From the NCBI GenBank assembly GCA_963793845.1, contig CAWCBG010000014.1, forward strand, positions 930,001 to 994,000: 64,000 nt of DNA. Direction: 5' to 3'. The notes beneath the pieces were generated by a model, which ran no database searches, was not told the DNA's origin, and was given only the letters and a program-made list of their open reading frames with translations. Source of the stretch: CAWCBG01 sp963793845. Its GTDB lineage: Bacteria > Acidobacteriota > Terriglobia > Terriglobales > Acidobacteriaceae. Both the position numbers and the translations under genes were made by a program. Positions 18,648 to 27,929 of the stretch are shown here, piece after piece (position 1 is the stretch's first letter; each line of letters starts with the position of its first letter).

Positions 18648-19847
18648 TTGAGTTTGTCTATGGCAACCACCGAGACCCAATTACGCCTGGCGAAGCGGAT
18701 GTCGCTGCTGGGCACCGAGACGGCATTCGAAGTACTGGTGCGGGCGCGCGCGCTGGAGCGCCAGGGCCGCAGCATCGTTCACCTGGAAATCGGCGAGCCC
18801 GATCAGGACACACCCGGCAACATCGTCGAAGCGGCGGTAGACGCGCTGCATCAAGGTCACACGCATTATGGGCCGTCTGCCGGACTGCCCGAACTGCGCC
18901 AGGCGATTGCCGACGATGTTTCCCGCTCGCGCGGCATCACGGTGACACCGGAGGAAGTGGTGGTCGTTCCCGGCGGCAAGCCAATCATCTTCTTCACTAT
19001 CCTCTCGCTGGTCGATGCCGGAGATGAAGTGATCTACCCCAACCCCGGTTTTCCGATCTACGAGTCGATGATCAACTTCGTGGGTGGCAAGGCGGTTCCG
19101 ATCCCGCTGCGCGAGAATCGCGAGTTCCGCCTGGATGTCAACGAACTGGCCGGCCTGATTACCGACCGCACCAAGATGATCATCCTGAACTCGCCGCAGA
19201 ATCCGACCGGCGGCGTGATGACGAAGCAGGATGTCGCAGACGTAGCGGCGGCCATCGGCGATCGCGAGATCATGGTGTTGACCGACGAGATCTACCACCG
19301 CCTGCTGTTCGAAGGCGAGCACTACAGCATCGCCGCGATCGAGCCCATGCGCGACCGCACCATTATTCTGGATGGCTTCTCCAAGACCTACGCCATGACC
19401 GGCTGGCGCATGGGTTACGGCGTGATGCGTCCCGATCTGGCGGTGCATATAGCGCGGCTCATGACCAACTCGAACTCCTGCACCGCAAGCTTTACGCAAA
19501 GGGCGGGCATCGAGGCGCTTCGCGGCGATCAGAGCGAGCCGGAGAAGATGCGCCTGCAATTCCAGCAGCGGCGCGATGTCTTTGTGAAGGGCATCAACCA
19601 GATCAAAGGTTTCTCGTGCCTGTCGCCGAAAGGCGCGTTCTATACCTTCCCGAACATTCAGCAGACGGGCTGGCCGTCGAAGAAGCTGGCCGATGCCCTG
19701 CTGGAGGAAGCCGGCGTGGCGGCATTGTCGGGCACGGCCTTCGGAGAATACGGCGAGGGTTATCTGCGGTTCAGCGTGGCGAATTCTGTCGAGAACATCG
19801 AGACCGCGCTCGATCGCATCGATCAATGGGCGAAGAAGAAGTTGTAG
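18648..19847 (+). CDS. Class I/II pyridoxal-phosphate aminotransferase
   Basis: Fold-type I aminotransferase, ~399 aa. The PLP lysine lies in DGFSKTYAMTGWRMGY; also visible are GPSAGLPELRQAIA, NPGFPIYE, NSPQNPTGG and TDEIYHRLLF. It most resembles aspartate/aromatic or alanine-type enzymes; the donor cannot be fixed from sequence alone. TTG 18648 has GAGAGG 7 nt upstream; ATG 18660 (MATTETQ) is the alternative and would be favoured if the TATAAT at 18641-18646 is a true -10. It could supply the acetylornithine transamination missing from the nearby arg cluster, but nothing shows that. A strong terminator follows. Confidence 0.9.
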   Translation: MSLSMATTETQLRLAKRMSLLGTETAFEVLVRARALERQGRSIVHLEIGEPDQDTPGNIVEAAVDALHQGHTHYGPSAGLPELRQAIADDVSRSRGITVTPEEVVVVPGGKPIIFFTILSLVDAGDEVIYPNPGFPIYESMINFVGGKAVPIPLRENREFRLDVNELAGLITDRTKMIILNSPQNPTGGVMTKQDVADVAAAIGDREIMVLTDEIYHRLLFEGEHYSIAAIEPMRDRTIILDGFSKTYAMTGWRMGYGVMRPDLAVHIARLMTNSNSCTASFTQRAGIEALRGDQSEPEKMRLQFQQRRDVFVKGINQIKGFSCLSPKGAFYTFPNIQQTGWPSKKLADALLEEAGVAALSGTAFGEYGEGYLRFSVANSVENIETALDRIDQWAKKKL

Positions 19848-19896
19848 ATTCGACGCGGACCTTCGGGTCGGCTTGAGGAATATGTGATTGAGAGTC

Positions 19897-19923
19897 GAGG
19901 CCCGCTGGCTGGCGGGCCTCTTT
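19897..19923 (+). terminator. Rho-independent terminator after the aminotransferase
   Basis: Perfect 9-bp stem GAGGCCCGC / GCGGGCCTC with a 6-nt loop, followed by TTTCAATT. Confidence 0.75.
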
Positions 19924-20271
19924 CAATTAGGTCGTCGGCAAAGAAGCATTCCGCCGGTAGTTCGCCTGCGTTTTCCGCCCAGTAACATCCGAAAAGCAGC
20001 TGCTCATCCTATCCGAGCTCAAAGCGGATTCCAAGTGCGAGGTTGATTCGGGAACCGCGCGCCGCTTTTTCCGGAACTCTTGACGGGAGAAATTGCCGGC
20101 GTGAAGAACCGATTGGTGGGTGAGTGCAGCATTTCTTTACCATTCTTTACCAACAACTTACGACCAGCCAACGGCACCTGTGTTCGACTGGTAGTGGAGG
20201 AAGGCGCCACCCGTTAACATCGAGTGAGGATGCGGGAAAGCCCTTCCCATTGCTGGTTGTTGACTAGACTC
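19924..20271. other. Intergenic region upstream of the TonB receptor gene
   Basis: Contains a short direct repeat TTCTTTACCA (two copies at about 20134-20152). No clear promoter, operator or gene seen. Confidence 0.4.
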
Positions 20272-23200
20272 ATGCATTCTTTTCTTATTTCGTTTGAGCG
20301 CGGGCAGATGCTGGCGCGCTGCAGAGTTGCTGTCCTGGTGTCCTTCGCCGTGATGTTGCTGAGCGCTGCGAGTCTGACCGCGCAGTCTCAAGGTTCGACT
20401 TCGGCTCCGCCCGTCACCCCACATCCGGCGGTTCAGCAGTCTTCGGCGGCAGCCGCCGGCGTTGCCGCTTCCTCCTCTGCGTCTGAAACCGCTTCGGCCA
20501 CACACGTTCTAACCGGCGTAGTGAAGTCGGGCAACGCGCCCATCCCGGGAGCAACGGTAAGCGCCACCAATCCCAGCACCGGGCAAAAGGTTGTTGGATG
20601 GACGCAGTTGGATGGCAGCTACCAGTTAGCACTGCCGAGCGATGGTGAATGGGTCGTGCGGGCGCAGATGGCCGCGTTCGCGACCGCGATCGTGCGCGTC
20701 ACGGTGAGTGGGGCCACACAAAATCCGCGGGCTGACTTGCAGATTCTTTTGTTGTCGAAGGCACAAGCGGCAGGCGCCAATACGCAAGCCAGAACGGCCG
20801 CCGCGCTTCGCGGATTCCAGGCCCTGTCAGTCATGCAGGGCGAAGGCGGAGCCGAGTCAGGAGGGAACGGAACTGATTCGGTCGCGCCGGCCGGCATGCC
20901 GATTCCGGGCATTCCGACGACGGTTGCGACCGAGTCAGTCTCCGTGTCGGGCTCGCAGACTCCGAGCTTCGCCAATATGAGCAGCGACGAGATGCGCTCG
21001 CGCTTCCGGGAATATCAGCAGGACCAAGGCGGAATTCAGAGTGCCGCAGGCGGCTCGATGGGCGGGGGCGGATTCGGCGGCTTTGGCGGTGGTGGCGGAC
21101 CGATGCGGATCGGCGGCGGGCGCGGCTTCAATTTCAATCAGCCGCATGGCATGGTGTACTACTCGGCCGACGACGCAGCACTCGATGCCTCGCCGTACGC
21201 CCTGCGTGGGGCCTCGACGCCGAAGCCTTCCTACCTGCAGCAACGATTCGGAGCCGCCATGGGCGGGCCGTTCATCATTCCGCACATCTATAACGGGGCG
21301 AGCAAGACGTTCTTCTTTCTGCACTACAACGGCACGCTGGGCGACCAGCCGTTCACCGCCTATTCCACCGTGCCGACCCTGCTGGAGCGCCAGGGTAATT
21401 TCTCGCAGACCTTGATCAACGGACAGCCCGCACAGATCTTCGATCCTGTAACGGGCCTGCCCTTCGCCAATAACATCATTCCGACGACCATGATCAACTC
21501 GGCGTCGAAAGGCCTGCTGAATTACATTCCGCTCCCGAATCTACCGGGCACAACGCAGAATTTTCGCTACGTAACCGCGACCCAGGACAATACCAACAAT
21601 CTGAATTTCCGTCTGAATCAGGCGCTCGGCGGCACGTCGGTCGGGCCGGGAAGAGGGCGCAACCGGGGACCGCAAAATAACCTGAGTTTTGGTTTCCACT
21701 GGAGCAGCACCGACGAGGTTCTGGCCAGTTCGTATCCCACGGTAGGTGGTCATACGACGATCGAAAACTACGACATTCCCCTCGGCTGGACCCGGAGCTG
21801 GGGCAAGCTTATCAACAATGCCCGGGTGGACTTCAACCGCAGCACCATCAATACCTCGAATCTGTATGCCTTCACGACGAATGTCACCGGAGAGCTGGGG
21901 ATCAACGGGGTCTCGACCAATCCGTTTGACTGGGGCCTCCCCAATCTTTCGTTCACCCACTTCGGCGGCATCCAGGACACCAACCCGGTGCTCGACCGCA
22001 ATCAGACAATCACCTTCAGCGATTCCATGATCTACTCGCGCGGAAAGCACACCTGGCGCTGGGGTGGCGACTTCCGGCGGTTGCAGGTGAACACCGAGAC
22101 GGCCAGCAATCCGCGCGGATCGTTTGTCTTCACCGGGCTGAACACTTCGCAATTCGTCAACGGCGTTCCGGTGACCGGCACCGGCTACGACTTTGCCGAC
22201 TTTCTACTCGCATTACCGCAACAGACGTCGGTGCAATACGGAAACAATCCATACGGCTATCACTTCCGCGGCAACTCGTGGGACGCCTATGTACAGGATG
22301 AGTGGCGCTTCAGCAGCAACCTGAGCTTCAATCTCGGACTGCGCTACGAATACGTTTCGCCCTACAGCGAAATCGACAACAGCATCGTGAACCTGAACAC
22401 CACGCCGACGTTCAATGCGGTTGCGCCGGTGTACCCCGGCGGCACAGGGGCGTACACCGGTCAGGTCTATCCCGTCAGTCTGGTCAATCCGGATCGCAAT
22501 AACTTTGCGCCACGCATCGGCATCGCGTGGAAGGCCTTCAAGAACACGGTGATCCGTGCCGGCTACGGCATCAACTACAACACCGGCGCTTATCAGAACA
22601 TCGTGCAGAACCTGGCATTTCAGCCGCCGTTCTCGGTGGTGCAGACGAATGTCGAGTCGGACACCCAGGCGTTAACGCTGCAAAACGGATTCCCGGCAAC
22701 GCCGCCGGGCACGATCACCAACAATTACGGCATCAATGTTAACTACAGGCTTGGTTACGTCCAGATATGGAACCTCGATATCCAGCAGGAGATCAATCCG
22801 ACCCTGTTGCTGAATCTCGACTACACGGGCACGAAGGGCACGGACCTCGACATCCTCGAAGCTCCCAACCGCACGGCCACCGGCATTCTCTATCCCACCG
22901 AACCGGTGTTTTATTGGCAGAATGGTGTGGGCGACTCTACCGCTAATGCCGGCAGCGTGCGGTTGCGCAAGCGTTTGAACCATGGCATCTCGACCGGCGG
23001 CACCTTCACCTGGTCGAAGTCGCTGGACGATGCTTCCACCATCGGCACCGGTATCGGTGTGGTTTCGGGCAACGGCAAAATTACGGGACAGACTTCGGTC
23101 GCGCAGAATCCTTACGACCTATCGGCGGAGCGCGGCTTGTCCAGTTTCAACCAGGAGTTTCGCTTCACTGGCGACTGGCTGTGGGAGCTGCCGTTTGGCC

Positions 23201-23694
23201 CACAGAAACGCTGGCTGAACAGTGGCGGAAAGGCGAGCGACATCCTGGGCAACTGGCAGTGGACCGGCGACTGGACGATTGCTTCGGGGCTTCCGTTCAC
23301 CCCACGTATCCTGGGATCGCTGACTGACGTCAACAGCGGAGTCAACGGGACGCTGCGTCCGGACGTGACTGGACTGCCGGTGGCCCTGTCGAACCCGAGC
23401 CTCAATGAGTGGTTCAATACCGCGGCGTTCGCGGCCCCGCCGGTCGGGCAGTATGGCGACGCCCGCCGCAACAGCATCATTGGTCCGGGCCAGTTGGTTT
23501 TCGACATGGCCATGACGAAGGTGATTCCCCTGAGGGAGTCACGGAATCTCGAATTGCGTCTGCAGGCGTCCAATGTTTTCAACCGTCCGCAGTACCAGAC
23601 CATTGATACGACGCTGAATTCCCCGACATTCGGCCAGGTAACCGGTGTGGGCGCAATGCGAACCATCCTGATGGTGGCTAGGTTCCGGTTCTAG
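20272..23694 (+). CDS. Oar-type TonB-dependent outer-membrane receptor with carboxypeptidase-regulatory domain
   Basis: 1140 aa. Signal peptide (VAVLVSFAVMLLSAASLTAQ), then a CarboxypepD_reg domain (about residues 75-155; LTGVVKSGNAPIPGATVSA ... DGSYQLALP), a Gly-rich stretch at ~262-290 (GGGGFGGFGGGGG), a plug-like region, and a long barrel rich in alternating aromatics. It ends in MVARFRF; the final Phe is the usual outer-membrane insertion signal. Such receptors are greatly expanded in soil acidobacteria and import large glycans or peptides; the ligand here is unknown. Start is ATG 20272 or ATG 20308; neither has a good ribosome site. Followed by the VWA-type gene, also typical of the phylum. 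Confidence 0.88.
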   Translation: MHSFLISFERGQMLARCRVAVLVSFAVMLLSAASLTAQSQGSTSAPPVTPHPAVQQSSAAAAGVAASSSASETASATHVLTGVVKSGNAPIPGATVSATNPSTGQKVVGWTQLDGSYQLALPSDGEWVVRAQMAAFATAIVRVTVSGATQNPRADLQILLLSKAQAAGANTQARTAAALRGFQALSVMQGEGGAESGGNGTDSVAPAGMPIPGIPTTVATESVSVSGSQTPSFANMSSDEMRSRFREYQQDQGGIQSAAGGSMGGGGFGGFGGGGGPMRIGGGRGFNFNQPHGMVYYSADDAALDASPYALRGASTPKPSYLQQRFGAAMGGPFIIPHIYNGASKTFFFLHYNGTLGDQPFTAYSTVPTLLERQGNFSQTLINGQPAQIFDPVTGLPFANNIIPTTMINSASKGLLNYIPLPNLPGTTQNFRYVTATQDNTNNLNFRLNQALGGTSVGPGRGRNRGPQNNLSFGFHWSSTDEVLASSYPTVGGHTTIENYDIPLGWTRSWGKLINNARVDFNRSTINTSNLYAFTTNVTGELGINGVSTNPFDWGLPNLSFTHFGGIQDTNPVLDRNQTITFSDSMIYSRGKHTWRWGGDFRRLQVNTETASNPRGSFVFTGLNTSQFVNGVPVTGTGYDFADFLLALPQQTSVQYGNNPYGYHFRGNSWDAYVQDEWRFSSNLSFNLGLRYEYVSPYSEIDNSIVNLNTTPTFNAVAPVYPGGTGAYTGQVYPVSLVNPDRNNFAPRIGIAWKAFKNTVIRAGYGINYNTGAYQNIVQNLAFQPPFSVVQTNVESDTQALTLQNGFPATPPGTITNNYGINVNYRLGYVQIWNLDIQQEINPTLLLNLDYTGTKGTDLDILEAPNRTATGILYPTEPVFYWQNGVGDSTANAGSVRLRKRLNHGISTGGTFTWSKSLDDASTIGTGIGVVSGNGKITGQTSVAQNPYDLSAERGLSSFNQEFRFTGDWLWELPFGPQKRWLNSGGKASDILGNWQWTGDWTIASGLPFTPRILGSLTDVNSGVNGTLRPDVTGLPVALSNPSLNEWFNTAAFAAPPVGQYGDARRNSIIGPGQLVFDMAMTKVIPLRESRNLELRLQASNVFNRPQYQTIDTTLNSPTFGQVTGVGAMRTILMVARFRF

Positions 23695-23738
23695 CGTGAG
23701 CGGGGTAGGTTTTTCGAGGTGTATGTGGACTTAGAGTT

Positions 23739-23822
23739 GTCATCACGAGCGAAGCGAGGGATCTGCTTTTGGCGGCTTGACGAGAAATGCGGATCAAACA
23801 GCAGACCCCGTTCGTGATGACA
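23739..23822. repeat. Repeat family R6, copy 1 (TGTCATYACGA ends)
   Basis: 84 bp bounded by perfect 11-bp inverted ends TGTCATCACGA and TCGTGATGACA. Related copies: 26719-26820 and a diverged one at 56877-57018. Confidence 0.75.
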
Positions 23823-23858
23823 ATGAAACAGGAGCGTCGCAGAGGTAACTTGCTAACA

Positions 23859-24401
23859 ATGACGAAAATCGCGTTGCACAGGCTGGTTGCGATGGCGCTG
23901 GTTTGCGCATTGGTATCGCCCGATCTGCTTATGGCGCAGCAGGCGGGCTACACCTTCAAAGCGCAGAGCGAACTGGTGCTGGTGAACGTCAGCGTTCGCG
24001 ACAGCCATGGCAACCTTGTGCGCGACCTGAAGCCGGAGGATTTCACCGTCCTGGAAGACAACAAGCCGCAGAAGATCGCCAGCTTCGATATCGAAAATAC
24101 CGAGAGCGTTCCTGTCGTTCCGCAACAGCAGGTCGCGCTGCTGACCAATACGCCGAAGAAAGTGCGGGCCACGGTGGCAAATCCGAATCCGGCTCCTTCG
24201 GCGGAGGAACAGGCGATCAAGGACCGCCGACTCATCATTCTGTTCTTCGATCTCTCGGCGATGCAGCCCGACGAGATCGAGCGCTCTGTTGACCGCTGCG
24301 CAAAACTATCTGAGCAAGCAGATGGAGCCGGCCGACCTGGTCTCGATTGTGTCGCTGAGCAGCACCATCACCGTCAATCTCGATTTCACCTCCAACCGTG
24401 A
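23859..24401 (+). CDS. VWFA-related acidobacterial secreted protein, fragment 1 of 3
   Basis: N-terminal part: signal peptide (LVAMALVCALVSPDLLMAQQ), then the family's opening beta domain (SELVLVNVSVRDSHGNLVRDL ... EDFTVLEDNKPQKIASF) and the first strand of the VWA fold (RLIILFFDLSAMQPDEIERSV). One extra base (G24291) then shifts the frame, and the residues after ERSV are not genuine. The continuing sequence TAAQNYLSKQ is in the next entry. ATG 23859 is chosen as it begins the signal peptide. This family is a hallmark of Acidobacteriota; function is unknown, likely surface adhesion or protein binding. Confidence 0.8.
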   Translation: MTKIALHRLVAMALVCALVSPDLLMAQQAGYTFKAQSELVLVNVSVRDSHGNLVRDLKPEDFTVLEDNKPQKIASFDIENTESVPVVPQQQVALLTNTPKKVRATVANPNPAPSAEEQAIKDRRLIILFFDLSAMQPDEIERSVDRCAKLSEQADGAGRPGLDCVAEQHHHRQSRFHLQP

Positions 24402-25092
24402 ACAGTTGAACAAGGTGCTGCAGTCGCTCAATACCGGCGCAGGCACGGGTTATGAAGAGGGTTCAACCGGAACGACGGAAGGCACGGCAGATACCGGCAA
24501 CTCCTTTACCGTCGATGACACCGAGTACAACATCTTCAATACCGACCGGCGTCTGCAGGCGCTCCGTACTGTCGCGCAGCAGGTGGCGAGCGTCCCGCAG
24601 AAGAAGGCGCTGATTTACTTCTCCAGTGGCATGGATCGCACCGGCATCGAGAATCAATCGGAGTTGCGTGCCGCTACCAATGCCGCCGTGCTGGCCAACA
24701 TGTCCATCTACACCATGGACATTCGCGGCCTGCAGGCGCTGCCGCCGGGCGGCGAGGCGCAGAATGCCAGCCTGCGAGGGACTTCGCCCTATTCCGGCAA
24801 GTCCACTATGAACGACTTGAACTCCAACTTCACTACCCAGGAGACGCTGGTGACGCTGGCGGCTGACACCGGCGGGCGTGCCTATCTCGACTCCAACGAT
24901 TTCGGCAAGGTCTTTCGCGGCGTGCAGGACGACACCGCGATGTATTACCTGCTGGGTTATCGCAGCACCAATACCGCGCGCGACGGCAAGTTCCGGCGGA
25001 TTACAGTGAAGCTGAACCGGCCGGGATTGAAGATCGATCTATCGCAAGGGATATTACGCCGAAGCCGACTTTGTGCACGCGAACAAGGATGA
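24289..25092 (+). CDS. VWFA-related acidobacterial secreted protein, fragment 2 of 3
   Basis: Middle part with the rest of the von Willebrand A-like domain: ADLVSIVSLSSTITVNLDF, KKALIYFSSGMDRTGIENQSEL (MIDAS-like strand), ANMSIYTMDIRGLQALPPGG, and the family-typical ETLVTLAADTGGRAYLDSND and YYLLGYRSTN. The start codon is an accident of the frame. It loses register again at C25039; without that base KID continues as YRKGYYAEADFVHANKDD into fragment 3. With both extra bases removed the whole protein is about 730 aa. Confidence 0.8.
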   Translation: MTAAQNYLSKQMEPADLVSIVSLSSTITVNLDFTSNREQLNKVLQSLNTGAGTGYEEGSTGTTEGTADTGNSFTVDDTEYNIFNTDRRLQALRTVAQQVASVPQKKALIYFSSGMDRTGIENQSELRAATNAAVLANMSIYTMDIRGLQALPPGGEAQNASLRGTSPYSGKSTMNDLNSNFTTQETLVTLAADTGGRAYLDSNDFGKVFRGVQDDTAMYYLLGYRSTNTARDGKFRRITVKLNRPGLKIDLSQGILRRSRLCAREQG

Positions 25093-26056
25093 TCGCGAGC
25101 GACAGTTGATGGAGGAACTCGCTTCCGATCTGCCCAGCACGGATCTGCCGGTCTACCTGTCGACGGGATATTTCCGAATGTCCGACAACCGGTTCTATGT
25201 TCCCATCTCGCTGATTGTGCCGGGTTCTGAGATTCCCTTTACCCTGGCCAAAGATCAGGACAAAGCCACACTCGACATTCTGGGTCTGGTTACCGACGAG
25301 AAGAAGCTTCCTGCAGGGGAGATTCGCGATACGGTGAAGCTGGCGGTGAATACCTCCAACCAGGTGCGCCGGAAGAATGTGCAGTACAACAGTTACGTGA
25401 CGCTGCCGCCTGGCAAGTTTCACCTCAAGGTCGTGGTGCGCGAGAACCAGACCGGACGAATGGGATCGTTCGAGACCGACTTCGTGATTCCCGACCTGAA
25501 GTCGGCGCCCCTGAAGATGAGCTCGATCGTACTGGCGAGCCAGATGCAACCAGCCAACAAGCGCGACGCCAATAATCCGCTGGTACACGATGGCGAGGAG
25601 CTGGTGCCCAGCGTGACCCATGTCTTCTCCAGCGGTCAGCAACTTTACTTCTATTACGAGGTGTATGACCCGGCGAAAGCGGCAGCCGCCGCTCCGGTCG
25701 CCCGTGGCGCCGCGGAAAAGGCAGAGGCCAAGCCGAACGGCAAAGAAAATGGCGGTCCTGGAGTGCGGCTGCTGAGCAATGTTGCTTTCTTCTCGGGAGA
25801 CGTGAAGGCGTACGAGACTTCCCTGGTTGAAGTGCAACAAATCAGCGTGCCCGGGCGTAAAGCAGCCGTCTTCCAGCTCGATGTTCCGCTGACCGCGCTG
25901 AAGCCCGGCTTCTACACCTGCCAGGTCAATGTCATCGACGATGCCGGCGGCCACTTCCTGTTTCCGCGGACCGCGATGCTGGTGCGCGCTGCCCGACCGG
26001 AGGCCAATCCACCGGCCGCTTCTCCGGCGGCGAGTGCAGGGAAGACCGGATTGTAG
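25073..26056 (+). CDS. VWFA-related acidobacterial secreted protein, fragment 3 of 3
   Basis: C-terminal part: beta-rich sequence (VYLSTGYFRMSDNRFYVPISLIVPGSEIPF; KFHLKVVVRENQTGRMGSFET), an Ala/Lys-rich linker at the codons around 25670-25750, and a final domain (FQLDVPLTALKPGFYTCQVNVIDDAGGHFLFPRTAMLV). It shares the reading direction and the family with the two preceding fragments and begins where they end, so the three are one gene interrupted by single inserted bases. Confidence 0.8.
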   Translation: MHANKDDRERQLMEELASDLPSTDLPVYLSTGYFRMSDNRFYVPISLIVPGSEIPFTLAKDQDKATLDILGLVTDEKKLPAGEIRDTVKLAVNTSNQVRRKNVQYNSYVTLPPGKFHLKVVVRENQTGRMGSFETDFVIPDLKSAPLKMSSIVLASQMQPANKRDANNPLVHDGEELVPSVTHVFSSGQQLYFYYEVYDPAKAAAAAPVARGAAEKAEAKPNGKENGGPGVRLLSNVAFFSGDVKAYETSLVEVQQISVPGRKAAVFQLDVPLTALKPGFYTCQVNVIDDAGGHFLFPRTAMLVRAARPEANPPAASPAASAGKTGL

Positions 26057-26191
26057 TCGCGGCTTCTGCTTCTCTGTGGGCCGGCGGCGCGTGCTGTCGG
26101 CCGTTCTGTTTCGGCGGCAGGTTCCCGCCAGGCAGCGTTCCATTGACCGCTAAGTTTTTTGAAAATCAGGGCCTTCCAGCGCAACCTTTCC

Positions 26192-26220
26192 TTGACATCC
26201 GTGTCTAAAAGTATGAATAT
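26192..26220 (+). promoter_or_regulatory. argR promoter
   Basis: TTGACA (26192-26197), 17-nt spacer, GAATAT (26215-26220). Its -10 lies inside the first ArgR-box-like palindrome, which predicts autorepression. Confidence 0.6.
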
Positions 26221-26242
26221 ACATATCGTTGCATATTTATGC
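26212..26242 (+). promoter_or_regulatory. Two tandem ArgR-box-like operators
   Basis: TATGAATATACATA (26212-26225) and TGCATATTTATGC (26230-26242), AT-rich dyads with centres about 18 bp apart. ArgR usually binds a pair of ~18-bp boxes of the TGAATAATTATTCA type. They cover the promoter -10 and reach to within 2 bp of the argR start codon. Confidence 0.6.
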
Positions 26243-26243
26243 G

Positions 26244-26684
26244 ATGTCGAAATTGTCCCGCCATACCGCCGTTCGCAACCTGGTCGCCAACCAGGATGTT
26301 GCCAGCCAGGAAGAGTTGCGGCGGCTGCTGTACAAGCGGGGACACAAGGTAACCCAGGCGACGTTGTCGCGCGACATCCATGAGCTGGGCCTGGTGAAGA
26401 CCGCCGAGGGCTACAAGCTGCCCCAGGGCGAGGTAGCGGAAGCGTTTCTTCCGTCCATCGAGCGGCTGATTCATGAGTTCGTGTACGAAGTAAAGACGGC
26501 GCAAAACCTGGTAGTGGTGAAAACCAGCGCAGGCAGCGCGCAGCCGGTGTCGGCGGCGATCGACGCGGAAGAGTGGGAAGAGGTCGTGGGGACCATCGGA
26601 GGCGACGACACCATCCTGGTAATCGCCCCCAGTAATAAAGTTGCCGAGAAGCTGGCGAAGCGCATTCAGGGATATTTCGCATGA
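26244..26684 (+). CDS. argR: Arginine repressor ArgR
   Basis: 146 aa from ATG 26244; the TTG at 26229 lies in the second operator. N-terminal winged helix (KLSRHTAVRNLVANQDVASQEELRRLL ... VTQATLSRDIHELGLVK) and C-terminal hexamerisation/arginine-binding domain (AQNLVVVKTSAGSAQPVSAAID, and GTIGGDDTILVIA carrying the conserved GDDT). It heads the arginine gene cluster and should repress it when arginine is plentiful. A repeat (R6) sits between it and argC, so the two may be separate transcripts. Confidence 0.95.
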   Translation: MSKLSRHTAVRNLVANQDVASQEELRRLLYKRGHKVTQATLSRDIHELGLVKTAEGYKLPQGEVAEAFLPSIERLIHEFVYEVKTAQNLVVVKTSAGSAQPVSAAIDAEEWEEVVGTIGGDDTILVIAPSNKVAEKLAKRIQGYFA

Positions 26685-26718
26685 GCCGGGACGTGGTCTT
26701 GGTGGTTGATACAGGATT

Positions 26719-26820
26719 TGTCATTACGAGCGAAGCGAGGAATCTGCTTTCCCTTGAACTGGCTGGAAATTGCGATGGAACAGCAGGTCCCTCACGGTCC
26801 GAAGGCCGTTCGTGATGACA
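26719..26820. repeat. Repeat family R6, copy 2
   Basis: 102 bp bounded by TGTCATTACGA and TCGTGATGACA, between argR and argC. Confidence 0.75.
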
Positions 26821-26891
26821 AAAGGAAAAGTGCAACGCCGAGGCTCGACACTGGAAAGTTCGACCTCTGAGCGGGAAACAGAAGTAACCGA

Positions 26892-27929
26892 ATGACGACT
26901 GCTGTACAGCCCGCGGTGTTTGGTGCGACCGGCTATTCCGGTTTCGAACTGGTGCGGCTGCTCGCTCATCATTCCGGCGTTAAGAAGCCGCTGCTCTTCC
27001 ATCGGACGGAAGAGACGGGCGGCATCGCCGACTTGAGCGAAGCCTATCCGCAGATCGCGGGAAATGGCGGCTTTCCCTTCGAGAGCTTCTCCTGGCAGCG
27101 GGTGAAGGATGCAGGGGTGGACGTTGTATTCCTGGCAACGCCGCACGAGTTCTCGCGCGAGTGGGTGCCGGAAGCGATCGGGCGGGGCTTGCGCGTCATC
27201 GACCTCAGCGGAGCGTGGCGTCTGAAGCAGTTGGCGAATCGCAGCGTATATGGCTTCAACGGCAATGGCGTGTCGCCGCTGGACGAAGTGGCAGTGTACG
27301 GATTGCCGGAGCTGCATGCGGCGGAAATCAAGCAGGCCGCGCTGCTGGCCAATCCCGGATGCTATCCCACATCGATCATTCTGGCGCTGGCGCCATGGGT
27401 GCGCGCCGGACTGGTCGACCTGCAACACGGCATCATCTGCGATTCCAAATCCGGCGTTTCGGGAGCAGGGAAGACGGCTTCGGCGAAGACGCATTTCGTC
27501 GAGGTGGACGGTGACTTCAGCGCCTACAGCGTTTTTGGACACCGGCACACGGGCGAGATGCTGGAGCAACTGGGACTCGACGGCGGATCGTTGCAGTTCA
27601 CGCCGCACCTGTTGCCGATTCCGCGCGGCATTCTATCGACGATCTATGTGAAGCTGGCGAGGCCGGCAACGGCCGAGGAACTCGATCAGTGCCTCCGCGA
27701 GTTTTATGCCGGCAAGCCGTGGGTGCGGGTTTTTGGCGCGGCGCGATTGCCGCAGATCAAGTTTTCGCGCAACACGAATTTCTGCGACATCGGTTTTTCG
27801 CTGTCGCCGGATGGTAAGCGAGCGGTGCTGGTTTCGTGCCTGGACAACCTGCTGAAGGGCGCCGCCGGGCAGGCCGTGCAGAACATGAACCTGATGTTCG
27901 GTTTCGACGAGAAAGAAGGATTGCAGTGA
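26892..27929 (+). CDS. argC: N-acetyl-gamma-glutamyl-phosphate reductase
   Basis: Third step of arginine synthesis: reduces N-acetylglutamyl phosphate with NADPH. 345 aa. Rossmann motif GATGYSGFELVRLL at the N-terminus, catalytic Cys in NPGCYPTSIIL, and the family's GHRHTGEMLEQL. The stop codon overlaps the argB start (GTGA), so the two are translationally coupled. Confidence 0.96.
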   Translation: MTTAVQPAVFGATGYSGFELVRLLAHHSGVKKPLLFHRTEETGGIADLSEAYPQIAGNGGFPFESFSWQRVKDAGVDVVFLATPHEFSREWVPEAIGRGLRVIDLSGAWRLKQLANRSVYGFNGNGVSPLDEVAVYGLPELHAAEIKQAALLANPGCYPTSIILALAPWVRAGLVDLQHGIICDSKSGVSGAGKTASAKTHFVEVDGDFSAYSVFGHRHTGEMLEQLGLDGGSLQFTPHLLPIPRGILSTIYVKLARPATAEELDQCLREFYAGKPWVRVFGAARLPQIKFSRNTNFCDIGFSLSPDGKRAVLVSCLDNLLKGAAGQAVQNMNLMFGFDEKEGLQ